A stretch of DNA of 17,826 nt from CAZEAN01 sp964510225 (GTDB lineage: Bacteria; Planctomycetota; Planctomycetia; Isosphaerales; Isosphaeraceae): the NCBI GenBank assembly GCA_964510225.1, contig CAZEAN010000116.1:1-17826 (forward strand), written 5' to 3'. The notes below the pieces were generated by a model, which was not told the origin of the DNA, did no database searches, and saw only the letters and a list, made by a program, of their open reading frames with translations. A program made the translations under genes and the position numbers. Of this stretch, positions 1 to 6,918 are shown one piece after another (position 1 is the first letter of the stretch; each line of letters starts with the position of its first letter).

Positions 1-57
1 GTCCGATACGAGCTAATCGCATGAAACTTCGTTAAAACGGTTACAGTAGAATTAGGA

Positions 58-1359
58 TCAACCGAAGAGCTGGGTGATCGGGGTGCCGCCGTCAACGATC
101 TTGAGAGGACGACCGATCGGGCTCATGGTTTCAGTTGAAGGGTCGATTCCGAGTGCGGTACAGAATGTGTTGAGGAGGTCAGGAACGGTGACTGGGGAGT
201 CTGCGACTTCCGTGCCGTCGACTGAAGTGGAGCCGTAAACTTGTCCGCCGCGGATTCCAGCACCTGCAGCGGCGATACTGAATGCCCTTGGGAAGTGGTC
301 GCGGCCGGCGTTCGGATTGATCCGAGGAGTCCGGCCGAACTCACCCATCCAGACGACAAGGGTTGAATCGAGCAGGCCTCGATCTTTGAGGTCGGTGATC
401 AACGCAGCCGTTCCTTGGTCGACTGGGGGGATCAACTGGCTTAGACGATCGGCCTGATCACGGTGGGTGTCCCAGTTCCCCGGCGATCGGACTTCGACGA
501 AGGTCACGCCGGTTTCGATTAACCGTCGAGCGAGCAAGCAACCTTGCCCAAACGGGTGTCGACCATAGCGTTCTCGGAGGTTTTCCGATTCTTCACTGAG
601 GTCGAATGACTTCATCTGGGGTGAGAGGACCATAGAAGCGGTCTGACGGTATAGGGAACGGTGTTCCTCAACCTGATCAGCACCACCAGTTGTTGCAAAG
701 CCAGCTTGCTCCAGATTTCCGAGCAACCCAAGCCGACGACGGAAGCGCCCTCGGGGGACGTTCGGTCGTGCGTTGGTTGGGGGTTGTGTGGGGGTTGGTA
801 CTTGGAACGGCTCCAGTTCAGTTCCAAGATAGGCGGCGCCCGAACCAGGGATTAGTCCTCGACCGCCGATTTGCACCACACTTGGTAAGTCAAAGTCAGA
901 TTCAGTGAGTTCCTTGGCAAGGTTGGAGCCAAACGACGGATGCTTCACTGAGGCAGTCGGTGTGTAGCCGGTATGGAGTTGGTAAGTCGCTCGTTGGTGG
1001 TTACCTTCGCGATTGGTCATGGATCGGATTAGAGCAAATTGATCCATGACACCGGCGAGGTTCTCCCAACCTTCAGCGATTTTAATACCGGGGGCGACCG
1101 TATCGATCACCTGGGTGCCGCCACCATTGGAATGCTCTGGTTTGGGGTCGAGCGATTCGAATTGGCTCGGCCCACCGTTCATCCAAAGGAGGATCATTGC
1201 CTTATTGCGGCGTCGGAGGTCATCCGCTTGGGCCGCCATCAGATCGCTGAAGCTTAGGGCTGTTGCACCAGCCCCGAGCCCGACGGCTTTTAGGAAGCCT
1301 CGGCGCCCGAGGACACCTTGGGCATTCATCGCGACCTGAACAATTTGCTTTGGGATCAT
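58..1359 (-). CDS. DUF1501 family secreted protein (Tat substrate)
   Basis: A 433-residue protein of the DUF1501 family, part of the alkaline phosphatase/sulfatase-like superfamily and very common in planctomycetes; its biochemical role is not established. The N-terminus carries a twin-arginine motif (RRGFLK, about residues 19-24) and a short hydrophobic stretch, so Tat export of a folded protein is likely. Superfamily-like motifs are visible: WMNGGPSQFESLDPKP near the N-terminus, NWDTH in the middle, then GEFGRTP and GRDHFP, which probably line a metal site. I start at ATG 1359, not the upstream TTG at 1383, because AGGAG lies 11 bases before it and the Tat signal is then well placed. It follows the DUF1549/DUF1553 gene by 38 bases on the same strand, the usual planctomycete order, so the two are probably co-transcribed. 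Family call secure, function unknown. Confidence 0.93.
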   Translation of the reverse strand: MIPKQIVQVAMNAQGVLGRRGFLKAVGLGAGATALSFSDLMAAQADDLRRRNKAMILLWMNGGPSQFESLDPKPEHSNGGGTQVIDTVAPGIKIAEGWENLAGVMDQFALIRSMTNREGNHQRATYQLHTGYTPTASVKHPSFGSNLAKELTESDFDLPSVVQIGGRGLIPGSGAAYLGTELEPFQVPTPTQPPTNARPNVPRGRFRRRLGLLGNLEQAGFATTGGADQVEEHRSLYRQTASMVLSPQMKSFDLSEESENLRERYGRHPFGQGCLLARRLIETGVTFVEVRSPGNWDTHRDQADRLSQLIPPVDQGTAALITDLKDRGLLDSTLVVWMGEFGRTPRINPNAGRDHFPRAFSIAAAGAGIRGGQVYGSTSVDGTEVADSPVTVPDLLNTFCTALGIDPSTETMSPIGRPLKIVDGGTPITQLFG

Positions 1360-1397
1360 GAGACGACTAACTCCTTCGATCAATTGGTTTTAATGGA

Positions 1398-3194
1398 TTA
1401 GTATCTGCTGATGAATTCGGCGGAGTTGACCAGGCTCCAGAGAATGTCTTCGAATGCTTCGCGACGGTCGTCAACGTCGTTGATGTAATCGAGACAGAGC
1501 TTTCTTTCTTCATCGTTGGGGGCACGTGCGAGGACTCGGAGATAAAGGGCGTTGATTGCCTCTGTATGGTCCGGATGTTCTCGGAGGAGCCCAGTAAGGA
1601 TCCCGCGTGGGGAGACAATCGACTGCTCGATCTGACGACCATTCATCAGGAAGAGAGCCTGAGGGATCGTCCCGAGGACTTCATCATCGGGGATCGAGGG
1701 GTCGACTCCGAAGACCTGATCCATGTTGATCCGAGGACCGATTCGAGCGAACCGCTTCGCCCGCTCACCTCGGCCTTCTGCAGCGCGGCGAGCAGCAGTA
1801 AAGAGCCCAAGCGCTTGATCAAGAACATCGACGATTTGGTCAGCACGCAATCGGCTTGGGCAGTTGGCGGCGAATGGCGTGCCCGAGGCTGCCGAGAAGC
1901 TCGACTTCGAATCCCGTTGATACGTCTCCGTATTGAGGATCGTCCGGAGCAGCCATTTGATGTCGTAACCACCAGCCTGCCACTGTTCTGCGACCGTCTC
2001 GATGACCTCAGCAGCGATCGGGTCACGGGCTGGTCCGATATCGTCAATCGGCATGTAAAAACTGTCACCATTCAGCTCGTACCAGAGTCGATTCACAAAT
2101 GCCCTGGCGAACCAGGGGTTGTCTTGCCCGACAACATATGAGGCCGCTAATTCACGACGCTCTTGGGTATTAAGGCTGTTCGGGACCTCTTCAGAAGCGA
2201 GGAAGAATTTGGGCTCAACCGGAATCGATGTAGTTGGATCATCAAGATCGGGCATGGTGTAGCGTGGGATCCGACGACTCGGCTCGACCCCAACACCATA
2301 ATCAGGGTCTTGAGGTTGACCAATCCGTCGTGTGTTTACTCCTGCAAAGAAGGAGGCGAATTGGTGGAATTGCTCGCGTGTCCAGGGATCGGTTGGGTGG
2401 TCATGGCACTGGGCACACTGAAGCTGGATCCCCATGAAGACCCGCGAGACTTCGCCAGCGAACTCCGGAGGACTGAGTCGACGATTCCCTTCAAGGTGGG
2501 CAACGGTGAACGCAACCTGGCCATTTTCCTGAGTCGTCCCGGTTCCTGAGATCAACTCGGTGGCGATCTCATCCCAAGGTCGATTTGAGCTGAACTGCTC
2601 GGTCAGCCATGCTTCCAGCTCAGGGTAGTTGACGAGTCGAATGTTTGGGAATGTGGCACGATAGCGGATCACATCGCGCCAGTAGCGGGCCCAGTTGGTC
2701 GCGTAAGCCTCTGTCTCCAGCAAGCGATCAACGAGTTGGGCACGCTTGTCTGGAGCTTGGTTATCGACGAAGGCGTCGATCTCAGACTCGGTTGGGGGTA
2801 CCCCAGTAAGGTCGAGGCTGAGACGTCGAATGAAGGTTGGGTCGTCGGTGATCGGAGTTTCGGGACCTTCAGGCCTGCCGACCGTTGATGCGATTAACTG
2901 ATCAAGAGCCACCGAAGTCAGCGTCGGTGGCGTGACTGTTTTTTGAGGACGTTCAACGGAAGTCGTGTTAGCTCGGAGGCGCGTTTGGTCCCGCTCGACG
3001 GCATTTGAGAGGTTCTGGAGCGCTTGAAAAATTTCGCGAGCTTCGGCCTGCTCGCGATTGAAACGACCATTCGGGTTCGGTCGGGGTCGTTCTGGTCTCT
3101 GTTGCTGGGCCTCGAGAACTGCCGGAAGCATACCTACCATCAGGGCGGCGGCAAGAATTCGCCCGCCCTGCCACCGGAATCGGGTCTTGCGCAT
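1398..3194 (-). CDS. DUF1549/DUF1553 domain secreted protein
   Basis: A 598-residue exported protein with the planctomycete DUF1549 and DUF1553 domains. From the chosen start there is a signal peptide (basic MRKTRFRWQGGR, then a hydrophobic core ending near LEAQQ), a charged low-complexity linker, DUF1549 at about residues 95-270 (RRLSLDLTGVPPTESEIDAF; WARYWRDVIRY) and DUF1553 in the C-terminal half (NPWFARAFVNRLWYELNG; WLLRTILNTETYQRDS). A CAQCHDHP motif at about residues 260-267 has the CxxCH form of a c-type haem site; this motif recurs in the family, but haem binding is not proven. The protein is shorter than many relatives, which often also carry an N-terminal cytochrome-like domain. The reading frame opens at ATG 3287, but ATG 3194 has GAGGA 11 bases upstream and gives a clean signal peptide. 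DUF1549/DUF1553 and DUF1501 genes recur as neighbours, suggesting a shared cell-surface role. Confidence 0.93.
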   Translation of the reverse strand: MRKTRFRWQGGRILAAALMVGMLPAVLEAQQQRPERPRPNPNGRFNREQAEAREIFQALQNLSNAVERDQTRLRANTTSVERPQKTVTPPTLTSVALDQLIASTVGRPEGPETPITDDPTFIRRLSLDLTGVPPTESEIDAFVDNQAPDKRAQLVDRLLETEAYATNWARYWRDVIRYRATFPNIRLVNYPELEAWLTEQFSSNRPWDEIATELISGTGTTQENGQVAFTVAHLEGNRRLSPPEFAGEVSRVFMGIQLQCAQCHDHPTDPWTREQFHQFASFFAGVNTRRIGQPQDPDYGVGVEPSRRIPRYTMPDLDDPTTSIPVEPKFFLASEEVPNSLNTQERRELAASYVVGQDNPWFARAFVNRLWYELNGDSFYMPIDDIGPARDPIAAEVIETVAEQWQAGGYDIKWLLRTILNTETYQRDSKSSFSAASGTPFAANCPSRLRADQIVDVLDQALGLFTAARRAAEGRGERAKRFARIGPRINMDQVFGVDPSIPDDEVLGTIPQALFLMNGRQIEQSIVSPRGILTGLLREHPDHTEAINALYLRVLARAPNDEERKLCLDYINDVDDRREAFEDILWSLVNSAEFISRY

Positions 3195-3346
3195 GATCTT
3201 ATCTATCCTCGGGTTAATGAGCACCGGGTTGTTACGCTGCTTCTCGAACACTTGAAACCAAGCAACGCAACAAACGGCCATAACCATGGAACCCCACGCA
3301 TGCGCCAGGGTGTCGCGGTCGACGGGCTGTGGCTAGCCTCAGTTTT

Positions 3347-3688
3347 TCAGGAAGGATTCGAACCGCGAGAGAAGATCGTGATCGCCAGCATGACCAGGAC
3401 GATTAAACTCAAAACCGCGGTCATCCCGGCGGGCATAAACTTCTTCGTCTCCACAAACCGACTGATCATCACCCCCATTACGGCGACGGAGGCAACGGCG
3501 CCGAAAATTAGCCCCGGCTTGGTGGGCCCGAACTTCGAGATCCCCGCGGCGAGCAGCGCGACGACGCCGAACGATGCGCCCGCAATTAACGAGGCTTTGC
3601 TACCGGCTTTGGCGTAACCCATGTAGCCTCCGCCAGCGAGCATGATCCCATAAACAACCAAAACGATCTGACCTACGATTGCAGGCAT
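3347..3688 (-). CDS. TMEM14 family small membrane protein
   Basis: A 113-residue, strongly hydrophobic protein with about four transmembrane segments: residues 4-22, 31-49, 55-75 and 86-107. The glycine-rich first helix (YGIMLAGGGYMGYAKAGSKAS) is typical of the TMEM14 family (Pfam Tmemb_14). Eukaryotic members include TMEM14C, needed for porphyrin transport in mitochondrial haem synthesis, and plant FAX1, a plastid fatty-acid exporter; bacterial members are mostly uncharacterised. ATG 3688 is supported by GAGGAA 9 bases upstream. A sigma70-like promoter lies about 65 bases ahead (3751-3779). It is divergent from the SOUL-type haem-binding gene, which makes a tetrapyrrole-linked role attractive but unproven. 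The family call rests on length, helix pattern and the first-helix motif. Confidence 0.82.
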   Translation of the reverse strand: MPAIVGQIVLVVYGIMLAGGGYMGYAKAGSKASLIAGASFGVVALLAAGISKFGPTKPGLIFGAVASVAVMGVMISRFVETKKFMPAGMTAVLSLIVLVMLAITIFSRGSNPS

Positions 3689-3750
3689 TGGATGTGTTCC
3701 TCGACTGATTCATTGCTGTTCTTGTTGATAGTTCTCTTTGCGTTGGAGCC

Positions 3751-3779
3751 AATCTAGGATGCCTTCTGATCTTCGTCAA
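3751..3779 (-). promoter_or_regulatory. Candidate sigma70-type promoter for the TMEM14 gene
   Basis: Read on the minus strand, TTGACG (3779-3774) is followed after 17 bases by TAGATT (3756-3751). This is a 5/6 match to the -35 box and a 4/6 match to the -10 box at ideal spacing. Transcription would start near 3744, giving a leader of roughly 55 bases before ATG 3688. The -35 box faces the -35 box of the divergent SOUL promoter. Confidence 0.5.
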
Positions 3780-3792
3780 CAATCTCTGTAGA

Positions 3793-3821
3793 TTGACGAG
3801 TCACGAGCCAAGGACTATATC
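3793..3821 (+). promoter_or_regulatory. Candidate sigma70-type promoter for the SOUL gene
   Basis: TTGACG (3793-3798), a 17-base spacer, then TATATC (3816-3821). The start of transcription would be near 3828, about 70 bases before ATG 3899. It is back-to-back with the minus-strand promoter at 3751-3779. The two -35 boxes form a 7-bp perfect inverted repeat (TCGTCAA/TTGACGA), so one regulator bound between them could act on both genes. Confidence 0.5.
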
Positions 3822-3898
3822 AAGCTCAATTCGCTATGACCTGAGTGATGTATCAGTAATTGGCGAACCAACAAACAAATCCTCCGGGAGAATTTATC

Positions 3899-4603
3899 AT
3901 GGTATTTCGAACGAACCTGACAATGTTCCTAATGGCTTCCATTCTTTTCGAATGTGTTGCAATGGGAGACGAACAAGAGACACGTCCGGCCCCAGAGCCT
4001 CCCGGTGCTCCGATGCCGAAAGGCTTCCCCGAGCCGACAAAGCCTGACACCATCGAGATTAAGAAGTATCCGAGCTATCGGAGTGCTCGGGCAACAGAAG
4101 ATGCTGTCAGTCAACGTTCCGGTAATATGCTCTTCTTCGCACTCTTCCGTCATATTCAGGATCGCGGAGTCGAGATGACCTCACCGGTGATCAATACCTA
4201 CCTCAATCCTGAGTTGGCCGTTGATCCCAAGGCTACCGGTGAGATGAGCATGGAATTCCTTTATGAGCGATTAGACCAAGGAGAAGCAGGTCAGGGTGTT
4301 GGCAAAGTTCAGGTGGTCGACAACCCTCCTGTTACGGTGGTTGCTCTTGGAGTGCAAGGTCGGATGTCCTCGGAAATCATGATCGATGGGGTGAAGGAAC
4401 TCCGCGCTTGGCTCAATGATCATAAAGATGAGTGGGTCGAAGCTGGTGCACCTCGACAACTCGGCTACCACGGGCCAATGACTCCGATGGATCGTCGACT
4501 CTGGGAAGTCCAGCTTCCGGTCCGACCCGTTAGTGAAGAAGGTTCGGCAGATCCCGCAGGACCTGCGGTTGCGGCTCCGGAGCCTCCTGAATCTGACGGC
4601 TAA
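3899..4603 (+). CDS. SOUL family haem-binding protein, exported
   Basis: A 234-residue protein of the SOUL/HBP family, whose eukaryotic members bind haem and porphyrins; bacterial members are mostly uncharacterised. From the chosen start there is a signal peptide (MVFRTNLTMFLMASILFECV, cleaved near AMGDEQ), a Pro-rich linker, and the SOUL domain from about residue 50 to 215. The domain opens with DTIEIKKYPSYRSARA, continues with LFFALFRHIQDRGVEMTSPV, the conserved core of the family, and ends with WEVQLPVRP. The C-terminal tail is Pro/Ala-rich. The frame is open from ATG 3860, but ATG 3899 has GGGAG 8-9 bases upstream and places the signal peptide at the N-terminus. Divergent from the TMEM14 gene; the DUF1080 gene follows after about 120 bases. 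Family call good; haem binding here is inferred. Confidence 0.87.
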   Translation: MVFRTNLTMFLMASILFECVAMGDEQETRPAPEPPGAPMPKGFPEPTKPDTIEIKKYPSYRSARATEDAVSQRSGNMLFFALFRHIQDRGVEMTSPVINTYLNPELAVDPKATGEMSMEFLYERLDQGEAGQGVGKVQVVDNPPVTVVALGVQGRMSSEIMIDGVKELRAWLNDHKDEWVEAGAPRQLGYHGPMTPMDRRLWEVQLPVRPVSEEGSADPAGPAVAAPEPPESDG

Positions 4604-4652
4604 TACACTCAACGGCTATGACGGCATCCCGATCGTGGCCGCCCATTGACAA

Positions 4653-4723
4653 GCCTGCTCTCCATCTTGTCCGATATGCCCGGATACTATCGATTCAACA
4701 ACAACGATGATGGAGAGCAAGGC
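4653..4723 (+). promoter_or_regulatory. Inverted repeat covering the ribosome-binding site of the DUF1080 gene
   Basis: GCCTGCTCTCCATC (4653-4666) pairs with GATGGAGAGCAAGGC (4709-4723): 11 bp perfect, then one bulged A (4720), then 3 more bp. The right arm contains the GGAGA ribosome-binding site (4712-4716) and ends one base before ATG 4725. The loop is 42 bases. If the left arm is transcribed, the hairpin would hide the ribosome-binding site. A perfect TTGACA at 4646-4651 overlaps the foot of the left arm, but no good -10 box follows at standard spacing, so the transcription start is unknown. Confidence 0.5.
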
Positions 4724-4724
4724 C

Positions 4725-5873
4725 ATGCGTTCGATTTTGCTTGGAGCTTTTATTCTTTCGAGTTGTTTCCTTTCGTCGCCACGTCTTAATGCCGATGAGG
4801 AACTCTCAGCGCTTTCGGCCGAAGAGATTCGCGATGGTTGGATCATGCTCTTCGACCGAGAATCGAGTTTTGGCTGGACACCGAGGTTCGAGGAAGACGG
4901 TAAAGTCTCTGTTGATGATGGAATTCTCTCGATCGAAGGGCCGTTGACGTTGCAATCGACGTCGCGGTTTGGATCGTTTGAGGGGCGCTTGGAAGTGAAG
5001 TTCCTCGGAACCGAGAACGCAGGTCCTGTACTTGTTCCATCTGATCCTTCCGAAGATTGGGTGATCGAATTAGGCTCACCCAACCAGAAGTTCAGCAAGT
5101 CTTGGTTCAATTTCGAATTTGTTGTTCGCGGGCCGGATTCGGTGAAAGGGGAGTTTCGAGGGATACATACGTCCGAGCGAAATAATATCAATTCCGCGGG
5201 GGCATTCTCTGCTTTACGCGCGGACCTTCCACTCGACCGGTCGATTCTTGCGTTCCAGGTTGAAGAAGGTGTCACGCTTCAGGTCCGCCGGGCAGATATC
5301 AAGCCACTGAATACAGAACCGATCTTCGATGGTGAAACGCTTGAAGGTTGGAATGTCCTGGAGGATGGCAACTCCGTCTATTCAGTGACCGACGAAGGCT
5401 ACTTGAACGTCAAGAATGGTCGTGGCGACATCCAGACGACCGGAGAGTACGACGACTTCGTCCTCCAGACCGAGATCTTCGTGAACGGAGAAAACTTGAA
5501 CAGTGGGATCTTCTTCCGAGCCCTCCCAGGACAGTATTGGAGTGGCTATGAGTCCCAGATCCGGAACCAATATGAAGGTGACGATCGGACCAAGCCAGTT
5601 GATTTCGGTACTGGTGGTATTTACCGTCGGCAGCCGTCACGTAGGGTGGTCGCCGACGACTTTGAGTGGTTCACCAAGACCTTACTCGCCGATGGCAACC
5701 ACTTCGCCGTTTGGGTCAATGGCTATCAGGTCAGTGACTGGACCGACGAGCGACCACCCGCCAACAACGGCCGGAACGGGTTCAAAGCAGCCCCCGGCGT
5801 GATCAGCATTCAAGGTCATGATCCGACTACCGACTTCTCGTTTCGGAACATCCGAATCGCCGAGCTTCCATAA
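4725..5873 (+). CDS. Exported protein with two DUF1080 (concanavalin-like) domains
   Basis: A 382-residue exported protein with a signal peptide (MRSILLGAFILSSCFLSSP). Two tandem domains of the DUF1080/3-keto-disaccharide hydrolase type (Pfam PF06439, a concanavalin-like fold) follow. The second, about residues 197-382, is canonical: IFDGETLEGWNV, LQTEIFVNGENLNSGIFFRA, then a YESQIRNQ strand and a terminal SFRNIRIAEL. The first, about residues 35-190, keeps the LFDRESSFGWTP opening but is more divergent and may be structural. The family is abundant in planctomycetes and probably binds or cleaves glycans outside the cytoplasm; the substrate here is unknown. ATG 4725 is preferred over ATG 4707 because GGAGA lies 8 bases before it. 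It is followed by a strong hairpin at 5903-5939. Confidence 0.9.
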   Translation: MRSILLGAFILSSCFLSSPRLNADEELSALSAEEIRDGWIMLFDRESSFGWTPRFEEDGKVSVDDGILSIEGPLTLQSTSRFGSFEGRLEVKFLGTENAGPVLVPSDPSEDWVIELGSPNQKFSKSWFNFEFVVRGPDSVKGEFRGIHTSERNNINSAGAFSALRADLPLDRSILAFQVEEGVTLQVRRADIKPLNTEPIFDGETLEGWNVLEDGNSVYSVTDEGYLNVKNGRGDIQTTGEYDDFVLQTEIFVNGENLNSGIFFRALPGQYWSGYESQIRNQYEGDDRTKPVDFGTGGIYRRQPSRRVVADDFEWFTKTLLADGNHFAVWVNGYQVSDWTDERPPANNGRNGFKAAPGVISIQGHDPTTDFSFRNIRIAELP

Positions 5874-5902
5874 CCTGTAGACTGAATCGGATCCTGTAGA
5901 AG

Positions 5903-5939
5903 TCACACTCCTGACGGATCAGTTTTCGCAGGAGTGTGA
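5903..5939 (+). terminator. Strong hairpin after the DUF1080 gene
   Basis: TCACACTCCTG (5903-5913) and CAGGAGTGTGA (5929-5939) form a perfect 11-bp stem around a 15-base loop, 30 bases after the DUF1080 stop codon. No T-run follows on the plus strand, so it is not a textbook intrinsic terminator. It may act as a U-less terminator or as a 3'-end stabiliser. Confidence 0.55.
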
Positions 5940-6195
5940 TCCTGCTAATCATCTGCGATCGAATAACTCGACGATCTTACGAATTTGTGTTATAGAAACG
6001 GTCAAACAAGATTGTGTAGCTGACGTACAGAGTGTTGGTATGAGGATTAGCATATTCTGTCTTCATTCCCATCGTCCGCGCCAGTCGTTCAACCTCTATT
6101 GAGACCGAAAGAGTCGTACCTGGATGCATCTCGAAGTTGTCAATAGTTTCCACAGCAGACAGCAATCATGCTCAACAGCAGAGCCCGAGCCTGTT

Positions 6196-6235
6196 GACTC
6201 CTCGGATGTTGTGGTTGAGGAGTCGTCTTCAGACG
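6196..6235 (-). terminator. Hairpin pair downstream of tRNA-Ser
   Basis: On the minus strand, just past the tRNA 3' end, come two adjacent hairpins: CGTCT-GA-AGACG (6235-6224), and GACTCCTC (6224-6217) pairing with GAGGAGTC (6203-6196) around a 13-base loop. They share base 6224. There is no T-run. The structure probably marks the 3' end of the tRNA transcript or guides its trimming; as a terminator it is only a candidate. Confidence 0.35.
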
Positions 6236-6248
6236 CCTCTAGTCGTAG

Positions 6249-6335
6249 CGGAGGGGGTGGGATTCGAACCCACGGTACCGTCGCCGGTACAGCGGTTTTC
6301 AAGACCGCCCCAATCGACCACTCTGGCACCCCTCC
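6249..6335 (-). tRNA. tRNA-Ser(UGA)
   Basis: An 87-base tRNA read on the minus strand. The acceptor stem is GGAGGGG/CCCCTCC with discriminator G (6249). The anticodon arm is GCGGT-CTTGAAA-ACCGC, giving anticodon TGA, which reads UCA and related serine codons. A long variable arm (TACCGGCGACGGTA) marks it as class II, as expected for serine. The T arm GTGGG-TTCGAAT-CCCAC is perfect. The 3' CCA is not encoded (CTA follows the discriminator). It begins only 7 bases after the DUF151 stop codon, so it may be processed from the same transcript. Confidence 0.96.
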
Positions 6336-6342
6336 AGGATTC

Positions 6343-6741
6343 TCAGCGACCGGCTTCGTCGATGACCTCTTCCGAAACGAAGATCGGGACGTCAGCGCGG
6401 ATGGCGACGGCAATCGCGTCGCTAGGTCGGCTGTCGACGTTGATCAACTCTCCCTCATAACGGATCCGAAGCTGAGCATAGTAAGTATGATCGCGGAGAT
6501 CATTAATGTAAATGTCTTGTAGCTCGCCCCCAAGCTCTTCAATCGTCCGGGTGAGGAGATCGTGCGTTGAAGGCCGCGGCGGCTTATTCCCTTGAACATG
6601 GCGGTTGATGCTGGTTGCCTCAAAGATACCGATGACGATTGCGAAGTTCCGCTCGCCCCCAACCTCTTTCAAGCAGATGACTTGCTGCTCACCGGTCTCG
6701 TTGATGATGATCCTCGACAGCATCATTTGAACAGGCAACAC
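6343..6741 (-). CDS. Bifunctional nuclease family protein (DUF151)
   Basis: A 132-residue protein of the bifunctional nuclease / DUF151 family (Pfam PF02577). The family core is clear: ICLKEVGGERNFAIVIGIFE near residues 22-41, then STHDLLTRTIEELGGEL, and the signature VDSRPSDAIAVAIRADVPIF at about 102-121. A plant member has been reported with RNase and DNase activity; the role in bacteria is unclear. The gene starts at GTG 6741, supported by GAGGA 6-7 bases upstream; the next in-frame ATG lies five codons in. The stop codon of a possible small ORF (6751-6753) sits within this ribosome-binding site, which would allow translational coupling. tRNA-Ser follows after 7 bases. Confidence 0.9.
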   Translation of the reverse strand: MLPVQMMLSRIIINETGEQQVICLKEVGGERNFAIVIGIFEATSINRHVQGNKPPRPSTHDLLTRTIEELGGELQDIYINDLRDHTYYAQLRIRYEGELINVDSRPSDAIAVAIRADVPIFVSEEVIDEAGR

Positions 6742-6750
6742 GATTGATCC

Positions 6751-6918
6751 TCAAACAGACGTTGACGCTGCACGACCTGTCACTTCCTGAACAGTTGCGG
6801 TGATTCGACTTGGTCGGCAGCGAATCAATCCCCACTGATCATACGGAGGCGTGGGAATCGGGTCAACGAGGGGGATTGTGCCGCCCAGCCGGTTGATTTC
6901 AGGATCAATCGCAACCAA
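6751..6918 (-). CDS. Possible 55-residue ORF between valS and the DUF151 gene
   Basis: A short open frame overlapping the last 14 bases of valS and ending 9 bases before the DUF151 start codon. With a TTG start at 6918 it would encode about 55 residues, including PEINRLGGTIPLVDPIPTP and DQWGLIRCRPSRITATVQEV. Its codon choice resembles that of its neighbours, and its placement fills an otherwise unexplained 163-base gap, with both ends positioned for translational coupling. Against it: the start codon and ribosome-binding site are weak, and I recognise no family. It could also be untranslated spacer. Confidence 0.4.
   Translation of the reverse strand: MVAIDPEINRLGGTIPLVDPIPTPPYDQWGLIRCRPSRITATVQEVTGRAASTSV

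Larger units (their letters stand above)
5874..6248. other. 375-base gap between the DUF1080 gene and tRNA-Ser
   Basis: Holds the 11-bp hairpin at 5903-5939 and a hairpin cluster at 6196-6235 just past the tRNA 3' end. A 62-codon minus-strand frame (5977-6165, TTG start) is open, with LSVSIEVERLARTMGMKTEY in its middle, but it has no recognisable family and no convincing ribosome-binding site, so I do not call it. Nothing else is recognised. Confidence 0.5.

Noticed and set aside
1566..2141. 191-codon plus-strand frame inside the DUF1549/DUF1553 gene
   Set aside because: It lies antisense to a well-supported gene, and the protein shows no recognisable motif.
3335..3375. GGTTCGAATCC on the minus strand, resembling a tRNA T-loop
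   Set aside because: It encodes the GSNPS end of the TMEM14 protein; the flanking bases do not form a T stem and no other tRNA arms are present.
3024..3617. 197-codon plus-strand frame
   Set aside because: It runs antisense across the ends of two well-supported genes and their spacer; no domain is visible.
5977..6165. 62-codon minus-strand frame after tRNA-Ser
   Set aside because: TTG start, no ribosome-binding site and no family; it lies beyond the hairpins that probably end the tRNA transcript.
6124..6522. Plus-strand frame of 132 codons containing GGGIRTHGTVAGTAVFKTAP
   Set aside because: This is the antisense reading of tRNA-Ser, a well-known source of false protein annotations, and it also overlaps the DUF151 gene.
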